Assembly: GCF_900105685.1 (NCBI RefSeq)
Contig: NZ_LT629781.1
Coordinates: 62,001-126,000 of the forward strand
Direction of reading: 5' to 3'
Length of the DNA: 64,000 nt
From: Verrucomicrobium sp. GAS474
Lineage (GTDB): Bacteria > Verrucomicrobiota > Verrucomicrobiia > Methylacidiphilales > GAS474
The position numbers were made by a program, and so were the translations under genes. The first letter of the stretch is position 1; every line of letters begins with the position of its first letter. The notes under the pieces are model-generated. The model was not told the origin of the DNA, ran no database searches, and saw nothing but the letters and a program-made list of their open reading frames with translations. Of the stretch, positions 25,540 to 33,590 are shown one piece after another.

Positions 25540-27135
25540 TTATTGATCCCCGGCCTTCAGGACAAGGTATTTGGGAATGCCGCGGGACCAGACGCGGAGG
25601 AGGACGCCGTCCTTCGAGCCCTTGGCCGACTTCGCGGCCTCGATCGCCTCCCTGGCGGAGCGGACGTCCTTCTTCTCGACCTGGAGGATGACGTCGCCGG
25701 GGACGAGGCCCTGCTTGCCGTCGCTGGGGGCGGCGGGGGAGTCGTCGGCGACGGAGACGACGATGGCGCCGTTCTTGATGGTGTCGGGGTAATGGATCGC
25801 AGAAAAGTTCCGGCGGGCGTCGTCGTCGAAGTCGTCGATCTCGACCCCGGCGAAGAACTTCTGCGTGGCGGCGGGCGCGGCGTCGCTTCCGCCGCCGTTG
25901 TCGGGCCTGTCGTTCGAGGCGGTCGGCTTCTGCTCCTTGAGGACGACGGTGAGCGATTTCTCCTTCCCGTCCCGGAGGACCTTCATCGAGACCTTCTTGC
26001 CCGGGGGCGTCCCGGTGACGGCGAGGCGGAGGGAGCGGAAGTCGGAGACCTTCCGCCCGTCGAACTCGACGATCACGTCGCCGGGGACGATCTTCGCCTC
26101 CTCGGCGGCCGAGTTCGGGCTGATGCTGGCGACGATGACGCCGCTCCGGTCCTCGATGCTGAGCTTCTTCGCGACCTCGGGGGTCAGCTCGTTCGTCTCG
26201 ACGCCGAGGAAGCCGCGGGTGACGTGGCCCTGCTTCAGCAGGCTGTCCCGGACGGTGGCGACGATGTTGCTGGGGATGGCGAAGCCGATGCCGACGTTCC
26301 CGCCGCCGCCGCTGACGATGGCGGTGTTCAGGCCGATCATCCGGCCCTGGAGGTCGACGAGGGGGCCGCCCGAGTTGCCGGGATTGATCGAGGCGTCGGT
26401 CTGGATGAAGTCCTCAAGATGGTTCCCGCCGTCAATGCGGCTGAGGTCGCGCCCGATGGCGCTGACGATCCCCATGGTGACGGTCTTGCCGACGCCGAAG
26501 GGATTGCCGATGGCGAGGGCGATATCGCCGACCTCGACCTTGTCGCTGTCGGCCAGGTCGGCGACGGGAAGGTTCTTCGCGTCGATCTTGATGAGGGCGA
26601 TGTCGGTCGCCTCGTCCTTGCCGATCACCTTCGCGTCGTACTCTTTCTTCGTGTCCTCGCCGAGGGCGACCTTGATCTCGTCGGCGACGCCGACGACGTG
26701 GAAATTCGTGACGATGTAGCCGTCGGTCGAGACGATGACGCCGGAACCGAGGCCCTTCTGTTTCCGCACCTTCGCCTGCGGCCCGCCCGGCTGGCCCTCG
26801 CCGCCCGGATTCTGGTTGCCGAAGAACTGACGGAAGAAGGGATCGTTCGCGAAGGGATTCATCTGCGCGGGGGCCTCCTTCACGTTCTTCGTCGTGAAGA
26901 TCGTGACGACGGCGGGGGCGACCTTCTTGACGATCGGGGAAAAGCTGGTCGTCCCGAGGAGGGCGACGGTCTTCCCCGCCGTCGGATCGACGACGGCGAC
27001 CGGGGTCGAGGCGGCGTCGGAGGTCTTCGCCGGATCATCCTTGGAAAAAAGCCCCGCGTGAACAGGGAGAACCAAACCACTCAACACGATACCGCAAAGA
27101 CCGGTCTGCCAAAGTGAGATGCGCTTCTTTTTCAT
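25540..27135 (-). CDS. Deg/HtrA-type periplasmic serine protease
   Basis: Trypsin-like S1C protease for envelope protein quality control. From the ATG at 27135 the 531-residue precursor has a signal peptide (MKKKRISLWQTGLCGIVLSG, cut after VHA-G near residue 27). The complete triad is His146 in IVTNFHVVGV, Asp178 in DEATDIALIKID and Ser255 in INPGNSGGPLVDL. Two PDZ domains follow: the first begins near GFLGVETNELTPEV, the second near FAGVEIDDFDDDARRNF and includes GDVILQVEKKDV. An ATG further upstream at 27180 is in frame but would bury the signal peptide. No sigma-E-like site was recognised. Confidence 0.92.
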   Translation of the reverse strand: MKKKRISLWQTGLCGIVLSGLVLPVHAGLFSKDDPAKTSDAASTPVAVVDPTAGKTVALLGTTSFSPIVKKVAPAVVTIFTTKNVKEAPAQMNPFANDPFFRQFFGNQNPGGEGQPGGPQAKVRKQKGLGSGVIVSTDGYIVTNFHVVGVADEIKVALGEDTKKEYDAKVIGKDEATDIALIKIDAKNLPVADLADSDKVEVGDIALAIGNPFGVGKTVTMGIVSAIGRDLSRIDGGNHLEDFIQTDASINPGNSGGPLVDLQGRMIGLNTAIVSGGGGNVGIGFAIPSNIVATVRDSLLKQGHVTRGFLGVETNELTPEVAKKLSIEDRSGVIVASISPNSAAEEAKIVPGDVIVEFDGRKVSDFRSLRLAVTGTPPGKKVSMKVLRDGKEKSLTVVLKEQKPTASNDRPDNGGGSDAAPAATQKFFAGVEIDDFDDDARRNFSAIHYPDTIKNGAIVVSVADDSPAAPSDGKQGLVPGDVILQVEKKDVRSAREAIEAAKSAKGSKDGVLLRVWSRGIPKYLVLKAGDQ

Positions 27136-27216
27136 GATGTGAAGGAGTGAGTAACCTGCCTTAAAACGGTCAAAATTCAAGCCCCATTCTCGCTACTAGT
27201 ATACAGATTAAGAGGA

Positions 27217-27702
27217 TTATAACTTAATCAGATGGGGCCGGAAGAAGTCGCCGGGGGCCTTCTCCAGGATGGCGAGGCTGAGGGGGGCTCCCTTATTGGC
27301 CAGTCCGGCGCTGCCCGGGTTGTAGACCCGGCGTCCCCCCGGATTCCGCTCGTCCCGGGGGACATGGGTGTGGCCGTGAAGGACCCACCCCGCGCCCTGG
27401 GGCATCGTCCGCTGGCCGGGAGGGATGTGGACGAGGTGGAAAGCCTCCCCTCCCCGCTCGAGGTCGAGGGTCAGGGGGTAGGCGTCGAGGTCCCAGTCGT
27501 TGTTCCCCCGGACGACGAGGAGGTTCGGATTGATCTGGCGGAGCTCGTCGAGGATCGCCTCCTCGCAGACGTCGCCGAGGTGCCAGATCTCGTCGACCGG
27601 GGCGAAGAGGGCCGGAATCTTCGGATGGAAACGACCGTGCGTATCGGCGATGAGGCCGATGCGATAGGTGTCCGGTGTCGCTTCCATGGGCGCGATCAGC
27701 AT
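27217..27702 (-). CDS. YfcE/MJ0936-type metallophosphoesterase
   Basis: Small calcineurin-like phosphodiesterase. The 161-residue protein carries the di-metal site motifs in order: GLIADTHGRF, HLGDVCEE, VVRGNNDWD and VLHGHTHVPRD, with the conserved NPGSAG close to the end. The ATG at 27687 (MEATPDTYRIG) is a likelier start than 27702. The substrate is unknown; family members hydrolyse phosphodiesters such as bis-pNPP or cyclic nucleotides. It is upstream of, and may be co-transcribed with, the Deg protease gene (81-bp gap). Confidence 0.88.
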   Translation of the reverse strand: MLIAPMEATPDTYRIGLIADTHGRFHPKIPALFAPVDEIWHLGDVCEEAILDELRQINPNLLVVRGNNDWDLDAYPLTLDLERGGEAFHLVHIPPGQRTMPQGAGWVLHGHTHVPRDERNPGGRRVYNPGSAGLANKGAPLSLAILEKAPGDFFRPHLIKL

Positions 27703-27759
27703 TCCTGAGAACGCATTTTCGGAAAAGCCCTAAAAAAGCAGGGCAGCCTTTGGGAAGAC

Positions 27760-27939
27760 CTAGAGCCTGTCCTTCACTTTCAACGAACCTCGTTGCCTAC
27801 GCCCCTTCTCGTCGTTCCGCGCTTCCTTACAGGCCATTCAGGTCTGCGGCGGCGCAACTCCCCGTAAAACTGGCAGGGCCGGGGGAGACAAGCGCAGCCC
27901 TTCCGGCGCGGGCCGCCCTAAGTGCATAACAAGCTCTAG
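27760..27939 (-). repeat. Intergenic palindromic repeat, family 2, copy 1
   Basis: Read on the minus strand, this 180-bp gap sequence matches the element at 36781-36993. Shared blocks are GCCCGCGCCGGA-GGGCTGCGC, then CGCCGCAG-CCTGAATGGCCTG, then GCGCGGAAC and GAAGGGGCG, all in the same order. The ends form an imperfect inverted repeat, CTAGAGCCTGT (27760-27770) against ACAAGCTCTAG (27929-27939). The stop codon of the adjacent flavoprotein gene (TAG, 27936-27938) lies inside the end. The element looks like a non-autonomous, MITE-like insertion. It contains no gene. Confidence 0.6.
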
Positions 27940-29069
27940 CGCGCAAAGAGGTCGAGCAGGCTTTGAGGGGAGCGTTCGTTGAAAAAGAGCTTCAGGTTCC
28001 GGTCGGCCTCCACGGCGGCGGAGGCGCTACGGGGAAAGAGATCCCTTTCATAAGAGGCAAGCGCCGCCTCGACGTCGTCGGGATGGGCCGCAAGGGCCTT
28101 TCCGAGTTCGGCGCCGTCGTAGAGGGCAAGGTTGGCGCCCTCGCCGGAGAAGGGCGACATCAGGTGCGCGGCGTCGCCGAGCAGCGTTACTCCGGGAACG
28201 CGATCCCATCGGTGCCCGACCGGAAGCGCGTGAATGGGGCGGAGCATGGGCGCGGTGTCACTCTTGGTAATAAGAGCGGTCAACTCCGGCGCCCAGCCGT
28301 CGAACTCCCCGGCGATCCGGGACAGGGCCGCCGCCGCATCGGAGAAATCGACCCGGGCAAACCACTCCTCCGGTCTGTTCAGCGACACATACGTGTGGAG
28401 CGTGCCATCGGACTCCCGATGCGCGAGAATGCCTTTGCCCGGCGCGACGGCCATCAGCGTCCCCGGGCCCACCGCTTCCGCGCTTGCCGGGTGGCGGTTA
28501 TCGCCGTCGAAGAGGTACGTTTCGATAAAGGAAGTTCCGGCGTAGGCCGGTTTCGCCTCCGAAAGAAGAGGACGCACTTTCGACCAAGCGCCGTCGGCCC
28601 CCACGAGAAGGCCGGTCGTCGCCGTGGAGCCATTCGCAAAGGTCACCTCATGCCGCCCGCCTCCGAGCGGAACCGCCGCCGCGAGCTTGTGGCCCCAGCG
28701 GATCGTCCCGGCAGGAAGGGAGTCCATCAAGATCCGGCGCAGTTCTCCCCGCGGGACCTCGGGACGACCGCCGCTGCCGTCGTCGGGGCGTTCGAAAAGA
28801 ACGCTCCCTTCCTTGTCGAGGATCCGCTTGGCCTGTTCGCCGGGGAGGATGATCTTGAGGAACGCGTCGAAAAGACCGGCATCCTTGAGCGCAAGCTGGC
28901 CGCTGTAATCGTGGATATCGAGCACCCCCCCCTGCCCGCGCGCGGTCGCCGAGACTTCCGCCTCGTGGATCGTCGCCGGGATACCGTGAAGATGGAGGAC
29001 GCGGGCAAGCATTAGGCCGCCCAGGCCCGCGCCGATGATCGTAACGGGAGTGTTCATTTTGTTTTTCAT
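27936..29069 (-). CDS. FAD-dependent monooxygenase, TetX-like group
   Basis: Class A flavoprotein hydroxylase. From the ATG at 29069 it has 377 residues, the size of TetX-type enzymes. Motifs: the FAD Rossmann loop [21 protein letters not shown], the DG motif [16 protein letters not shown], and the second FAD motif [20 protein letters not shown] followed by LALYDGAEL. The ATG at 29057 (MNTPVTII) is also possible. It faces a TetR-family regulator across 79 bp that contain two matching operators. The arrangement resembles tetracycline-destructase loci, but most relatives of this family hydroxylate other aromatic or polyketide compounds, so the substrate should be taken as unknown. Confidence 0.82.
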   Translation of the reverse strand: MKNKMNTPVTIIGAGLGGLMLARVLHLHGIPATIHEAEVSATARGQGGVLDIHDYSGQLALKDAGLFDAFLKIILPGEQAKRILDKEGSVLFERPDDGSGGRPEVPRGELRRILMDSLPAGTIRWGHKLAAAVPLGGGRHEVTFANGSTATTGLLVGADGAWSKVRPLLSEAKPAYAGTSFIETYLFDGDNRHPASAEAVGPGTLMAVAPGKGILAHRESDGTLHTYVSLNRPEEWFARVDFSDAAAALSRIAGEFDGWAPELTALITKSDTAPMLRPIHALPVGHRWDRVPGVTLLGDAAHLMSPFSGEGANLALYDGAELGKALAAHPDDVEAALASYERDLFPRSASAAVEADRNLKLFFNERSPQSLLDLFAR

Positions 29070-29090
29070 TTCGTGAGGAAAGCCCATTAA

Positions 29091-29130
29091 TGGAACAGCG
29101 TTCCATGAATAACATTGGAACAACATTCCA
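29091..29130. promoter_or_regulatory. Two TetR-type operators between divergent genes
   Basis: TGGAACAGCGTTCCA (29091-29105) and TGGAACAACATTCCA (29116-29130) are two copies of a 15-bp palindrome with centres 25 bp apart. They lie between the start codons of the flavoprotein gene (29069) and the regulator gene (29149), exactly where a TetR dimer pair would control both. Confidence 0.75.
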
Positions 29131-29148
29131 TTCATGTCAAGATGAGGT

Positions 29149-29823
29149 GTGGCCAAAAACACCATCGGCAAGCAACGGCGGGAAGAATCGCTCTCGCGAG
29201 AACAGATCATCGAGACGGCGATCGCGATCCTCGATCAAAGCGGCGAGAGCGGACTCACCTTCCGGGCCCTCTCGGAGCGGCTCGCCACCGGATCGGGGGC
29301 GATTTACTGGCACGTCGCCGACAAGAACGACCTGCTGATCGCCGCATGCGACACCGTCGTCGCCCGCACGCTGGAAGCGTGCGCCGTCGGCACGACGCCC
29401 AAGGCAGCGATTCGAACCCTAGCCCTCGGGATGTTCGACGCGATCAACGCCCATCCGTGGGTCGGCTCGGCACTCACACTGGCGATGGGACAGTCGCCGA
29501 TCGTCCGCATTCTCGAACGGATCGGCCAGCAGATTCGCGCCCTTCGCGTACCGAAAGAGAAAGAGTGGGCGGCGGTCTCCGCTTTGTTGAGCTATATCCT
29601 GGGCGTCGGCGGGCAGAATGCAGCCAACGGCCAGCTCGCCCTGACGCAGCGCGGCCGGTCGGACTTCCTGGAGGACTTGGCGAGAGTGTGGTCCCAGCTC
29701 GATCCGCACGCGTACCCCTTCACGCGCAGCATCGCCGAAAAGTTGCCCTCCCACGACGATCGAATCGATTTCCTCGACGGGATCGACTTCATCCTCCGCG
29801 GGATTGAGTCCAAGGGTCGCTGA
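29149..29823 (+). CDS. TetR family transcriptional regulator
   Basis: Probable repressor of the divergent flavoprotein gene and of itself. The 224-residue protein has the N-terminal TetR HTH (about residues 17-62: [40 protein letters not shown]). The [11 protein letters not shown] ending is the kind found with the classical TetR C-terminal ligand domain. The rest is a helical ligand-binding and dimerisation domain. The start is GTG at 29149, preceded by GATGAGGT. The ligand is unknown. Confidence 0.9.
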   Translation: MAKNTIGKQRREESLSREQIIETAIAILDQSGESGLTFRALSERLATGSGAIYWHVADKNDLLIAACDTVVARTLEACAVGTTPKAAIRTLALGMFDAINAHPWVGSALTLAMGQSPIVRILERIGQQIRALRVPKEKEWAAVSALLSYILGVGGQNAANGQLALTQRGRSDFLEDLARVWSQLDPHAYPFTRSIAEKLPSHDDRIDFLDGIDFILRGIESKGR

Positions 29824-29830
29824 TACTTTC

Positions 29831-30478
29831 TTACAAGCCCTTCGCCGCCTTCACCGCCGCGACGTACGCGGCGGCGGTCTCGCGGAGTTTCGCCCAATCG
29901 CGGCTGGCCAGGATCTCCTTCGAGACGAGGTTGCTGCCGACGGCGAGGGCGGCGCATCCGGCATCGAGGAATTCCTTCACGGTCTTCAGGTTCACCCCGC
30001 CGGTCGGGATGATCTCGAGCTGGGGGAGCGGCCCCTTGATCGCCTTGATGTATCCGGCTCCGAGGCCGTCGGCGGGGAAGATCTTCACGAAGTCGGCGCC
30101 CGCCTCGTGGGCGGTGAGGGCCTCGGTCGGCGTGTAGGCGCCGGAGGCGATCGGGATGCCGTAACGCTGGCAGGCGGTGATGACGGCGGGGCGGAAGACG
30201 GGCGTCACGATGAACTTCGCCCCGGCGAGGATGCCGAGGCGGGCGGTGGTCTCGTCGAGGACCGAGCCGAGGCCGAGGAGGACCTGGTCGCCGAACTTCG
30301 CCGCGGCCTTCTCGATGACGCCGATGGCGTTGGGGGTCGTCATCGTCAGTTCGATCGCCCGGATGCCGCCGTCGAGCAGCGCCTGGGTGGCGTCGATCAG
30401 CTGGCTCGAGTCGTCGGCCCGGATGATGGCGACGATGCCGGGGTTGCGGAGGTTCTGGAGGATCTGCTCTTTTTTCAT
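29831..30478 (-). CDS. eda: 2-dehydro-3-deoxy-phosphogluconate (KDPG) aldolase
   Basis: Class I aldolase splitting KDPG into pyruvate and glyceraldehyde-3-phosphate. The 215-residue protein (ATG 30478) matches Eda in length. It has the catalytic Glu43 in RAIELTMTTPN and the Schiff-base Lys132 in GADFVKIFPADGLG, with IPTGGVNLKTVKEFLDAG as the C-terminal phosphate loop. It is the last gene of the uronate operon, 32 bp after the KDG kinase gene. Its stop is 7 bp from that of the convergent tetR-type gene. Confidence 0.92.
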   Translation of the reverse strand: MKKEQILQNLRNPGIVAIIRADDSSQLIDATQALLDGGIRAIELTMTTPNAIGVIEKAAAKFGDQVLLGLGSVLDETTARLGILAGAKFIVTPVFRPAVITACQRYGIPIASGAYTPTEALTAHEAGADFVKIFPADGLGAGYIKAIKGPLPQLEIIPTGGVNLKTVKEFLDAGCAALAVGSNLVSKEILASRDWAKLRETAAAYVAAVKAAKGL

Positions 30479-30510
30479 GGGATCAAAATAAGGGAGAGGA
30501 AGGAAAGCGA

Positions 30511-31524
30511 CTAACGTTGGACGCGGGGGGAGCCGTCGCCGCTCATCAGCGTCTCGATCTCGGCGCGGGTGCCGACGTGGTAATCGCCGGGGACGGAGTG
30601 CTTCAGGCAGCCCGCCGCGGTGGCGAATTCGACGACGTATTGGGGATCGCGCTTTTCCATGAGGCCGTGGACGAAGCCCGCCGCGAAGGCGTCGCCGCCG
30701 CCGATGCGGTCGACGATCTCGAGGTTGTAGCTGCGGCTGCGGAAGACCTGCCCGCCGGTGCAGTAGACGCCGCCGAAGGTGTTCCGGAGGGCCGAGTGCG
30801 TCTCCCGGAGGGTCAGCACGACGCCCTTGAAGCCGAACTTCGCCACCAGCTTCTCGGCGATGTCGAGGTAGCGGTCGAGGTCGGTCGTCTTCTCCGGGCC
30901 GGGCGGGACGATGCCGAGGATCGAGTCGGTGTGGCCCTCGTTGGCGATGCAGTAGTCGACGTGGGCCATGAGGGCCGTCATCACCCGCTTCGCCTCGACC
31001 ATCCCCCAGAGCTTCGCCCGGTAGTTGACGTCGCAGCTGACGGGGATCCCCTTCCTGCGGGCCAGCGCCGCGCCGGTCGCGACGGCCTGGGCCGCGCTCT
31101 CGGAGACGGCGGGGGTGATCCCGCTGAAGTGGAACCACTCGGCTCCGTCGAGGATCCTCTCCCAGTCGAACTCGGCGGGATCGAGCTTCGCGAAGGCGCT
31201 CCCGGCCCGGTCGTAGATGACCTGGGCGGGACGCTGGCTCGCGCCGTTCTCGAGGAAGTAGAGGCCGAGGCGTTCGCCGCCCCGGACGATCTCCGAGGTG
31301 TCGACGCCGACGCCCCGGAGGTCGCGGACGCACGCCTCGCCGAGGTCGTTCCCCGGCAGGCGGGTGACGAACGCGGCGGCGTGGCCGAACTGCGCGAGGG
31401 CGACGGCGACGTTCGCCTCGCCCCCGCCGAAGTTCATCTCCAGCGAGGAGGCCTGCGTGAAGCGCTGCTGCCCGGGGGCGGACAGCCGCAGCATGATTTC
31501 ACCGAAGGAGACGAAGCGGCCCAT
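30511..31524 (-). CDS. kdgK: 2-keto-3-deoxygluconate kinase (PfkB family)
   Basis: Ribokinase-like sugar kinase. The 337-residue protein has the N-terminal MGRFVSFGEIMLRLSAPG, FGGGEANVAVALAQFG and the PfkB signature IVDRIGGGDAFAAGFVHGL, with catalytic Asp in GGGDA. The KDG assignment rests on the close neighbourhood of KDPG aldolase (32 bp downstream) and the uronate genes upstream; fructose or another ketose is possible on sequence alone. Together with eda it would convert KDG to pyruvate and glyceraldehyde-3-phosphate. Confidence 0.85.
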   Translation of the reverse strand: MGRFVSFGEIMLRLSAPGQQRFTQASSLEMNFGGGEANVAVALAQFGHAAAFVTRLPGNDLGEACVRDLRGVGVDTSEIVRGGERLGLYFLENGASQRPAQVIYDRAGSAFAKLDPAEFDWERILDGAEWFHFSGITPAVSESAAQAVATGAALARRKGIPVSCDVNYRAKLWGMVEAKRVMTALMAHVDYCIANEGHTDSILGIVPPGPEKTTDLDRYLDIAEKLVAKFGFKGVVLTLRETHSALRNTFGGVYCTGGQVFRSRSYNLEIVDRIGGGDAFAAGFVHGLMEKRDPQYVVEFATAAGCLKHSVPGDYHVGTRAEIETLMSGDGSPRVQR

Positions 31525-31553
31525 ACGTTCTCAGGTTAGCAGCCGGGGGACGC

Positions 31554-32711
31554 TTAGGCGAGCGGCTTCACGTCGACCCAGGCGCGCTTCTCCCAAGACT
31601 CGAGGCCGAGCTCGGCCATCTGGACGCCCTTCGCGCCCTCGAGGAGGGACCAGCGGAAGGGCTCGTCCTTCACGACGTGGCGGAGGAACATCTCCCACTG
31701 GACCTTGAAGGCGTTGTCGTAGATCGCGTTCGCGGGGACGTTCTCCCACTGGTCGTTGAAGGCGAAGGGATTCTCGATGTCGGGATTCCAGACCGGCTTC
31801 GGGGTGTTGACGCGGTGCTGGGTCCAGCAGTCGCGGAGCCCGGCGACGGCGGAGCCGTGGGTCCCGTCGACCTGGAGGGTGAGGAGGTCTTCGCGCTTCA
31901 CGCGGACGGTCCACGACGAGTTGAAGTGGGCGATGACGCCGTTATCGAGCTCGAAGGTGGCGTAGGCCGAGTCGTCGGCGGTGCACTTGTAGGGCTTGCC
32001 CTGCTCGTCGAACCGCTCCGGGATGTGGATCGCGCCGAGGCAGGAGAGAGACTTCACGCTGCCGAAGAGATTATCGATGACGTAGCGCCAGTGGCAGAGC
32101 ATGTCGACGATGATGCCGCCGCCGTCTTCCTTCCGGTAGTTCCACGAGGGGCGCTGGGCGGGCTGCCAGTCGTTGCCCCCCTCGAAGACCCAGTAGCCGA
32201 ACTCGCCGCGGACGGAGAGGATCTTCCCGAAGAAGCCCGAGTCGATGAGGCGCTTCAGCTTGAGGAGGCCGGGGAGCCAGAGCTTGTCCTGGACGACACC
32301 GTTCTTCACCCCGGCGGCGGTCGCCTCGTGGTAGAGGGCGAGGGCCTCGGCGGTCGAGACGGCGGTCGGCTTCTCGCAGTAGATCGCCTTCTTCGCGGCG
32401 ATCGCCTTGCGGACGCCCTCGGCGCGGCGGTCGGTGGTCTGGGAGTCGAAGTAGATCTGGTTGAAGGGATCGGCCATCGCCTTGTCGAGGTCGGTCGAGT
32501 AGCGTTCGACGCCGTGGGCCTGGGCCAGCTCGCGGAGCTTGTCCTCGTTGCGGCCGATGAGGATCGGATCGGGCATGATCGCCTCCGAGGCGGAGATCTT
32601 CACGCCGCCCTGCTTGCGGATCGCGAGGATCGAGCGGATGAGGTGCTGGTTCGTGCCCATGCGTCCCGTGACGCCGTTCATGATGATGCCGATCGTGTGT
32701 ACTTTGCTCAT
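31554..32711 (-). CDS. Gfo/Idh/MocA family oxidoreductase
   Basis: NAD(P)-dependent sugar or polyol dehydrogenase. The 385-residue protein begins MSKVHTIGIIMNGVTGRMG, a slightly unusual nucleotide-binding loop for the family, and has the catalytic-region EKP motif in KKAIYCEKPTAVSTAEAL (about residue 115). A C-terminal alpha/beta substrate domain includes GGGIIVDMLCHWRYVIDNLF, which holds the conserved His. The substrate is not predictable. Its place between the sugar isomerase (34 bp) and kdgK (29 bp) suggests it handles an intermediate or an alternative sugar of the uronate pathway. Confidence 0.87.
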   Translation of the reverse strand: MSKVHTIGIIMNGVTGRMGTNQHLIRSILAIRKQGGVKISASEAIMPDPILIGRNEDKLRELAQAHGVERYSTDLDKAMADPFNQIYFDSQTTDRRAEGVRKAIAAKKAIYCEKPTAVSTAEALALYHEATAAGVKNGVVQDKLWLPGLLKLKRLIDSGFFGKILSVRGEFGYWVFEGGNDWQPAQRPSWNYRKEDGGGIIVDMLCHWRYVIDNLFGSVKSLSCLGAIHIPERFDEQGKPYKCTADDSAYATFELDNGVIAHFNSSWTVRVKREDLLTLQVDGTHGSAVAGLRDCWTQHRVNTPKPVWNPDIENPFAFNDQWENVPANAIYDNAFKVQWEMFLRHVVKDEPFRWSLLEGAKGVQMAELGLESWEKRAWVDVKPLA

Positions 32712-32745
32712 GTGTTTTGGTTTTTTAAGGATTCGGAAGGTGGGT

Positions 32746-33588
32746 TTAGGAGTACTTCAGATAGGAGGAGACGATGTCCGCGAGGAAATCCTTCGGGTCG
32801 CGGGCCCAGTGGCGGTGGCTGAAGACCTCGACTTCGTTGAAGCCGTTGAAGCCCGCCGCCTCGACCCAGCCGCGGATCTTCTTGATCGGGATGCAGCCCT
32901 CGCCCATCAGGCCGCGGTCGTTCAGCATGTCGGCCATCGGGGAGAGCCAGTCGCAGATGTGGAAGGCGTCGAGCGCGCCGAGCTTCGCGCAGCGGGCGAT
33001 CTCGGCCTCGAGCGCCGGGTCCCACCAGAGGTGGAAGACATCGGCGGCGACGCCGACCCACGGGGAGCCGAGCTGCTCGACGAGGTCGTTGGCCTGGCCG
33101 AGGGTGTTCACGGCGGAGCGATCCCCGGCGTACATCGGATGGAGCGGCTCGATGGAGAGCTTCACCTTCGCGGCCGAGGCCTCGGGGAGGACGGCGGCGA
33201 TGCCGTCGGCGATCTGCTTCCGGGCATCCTCGAGCGGGATGCCGGGGACGGCACCGCAGACGAGGACGATGAGGGGGGCGCCGAGGGCGGCGGCCTCGGC
33301 GATGGCGCGGCGGTTGTCGTCGAGGGCCTTGTTCCGGTCGGCCTCGGTCTTCCCGGGGAAGAAGCCGCCCCGGCAGAGCGCGACGGTGGAGAGCCCCGAG
33401 TCCCTGATCCGCTTCCCGGCCTCGGCGATGGCGGCGTCGCTCCGGCCTTCGAGGGCCTGACGCCAGACGGTGATCCCCTTCACGCCGGCGGCGGAGAAGT
33501 TCTCGACACACTGTTCGAGGGTCCACCCCTTCGTCGTGATCGTGTGGATCGCGAGGCGGGAGAGGTCCTTGATCTCGGAGGCGCTCAT
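32746..33588 (-). CDS. Sugar phosphate isomerase/epimerase (xylose isomerase-like TIM barrel)
   Basis: AP-endonuclease-2/xylose-isomerase-like barrel protein of 280 residues (ATG at 33588). Recognisable elements are IHTITTKGWTLEQCVENF at the start, VKGITVWRQAL, LSIEPLHPMYAGDRSAV with the metal-binding Glu, VGVAADVFHLWWDP, DAFHICDWLSP and the final GFNEVEVFSHRHW. Such proteins isomerise sugars or keto-acids using a divalent metal. Here it may stand in for KduI, the isomerase otherwise missing from the operon; that is inference. It follows the GH88-like gene by only 2 bp. Confidence 0.83.
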   Translation of the reverse strand: MSASEIKDLSRLAIHTITTKGWTLEQCVENFSAAGVKGITVWRQALEGRSDAAIAEAGKRIRDSGLSTVALCRGGFFPGKTEADRNKALDDNRRAIAEAAALGAPLIVLVCGAVPGIPLEDARKQIADGIAAVLPEASAAKVKLSIEPLHPMYAGDRSAVNTLGQANDLVEQLGSPWVGVAADVFHLWWDPALEAEIARCAKLGALDAFHICDWLSPMADMLNDRGLMGEGCIPIKKIRGWVEAAGFNGFNEVEVFSHRHWARDPKDFLADIVSSYLKYS

Positions 33589-33590
33589 GA

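Noticed and set aside
27936-29069. A proven tetracycline resistance gene
   Set aside because: The flavoprotein has TetX-type FAD motifs and a divergent TetR, but the family is broad and no substrate-specific residue could be confirmed by eye.
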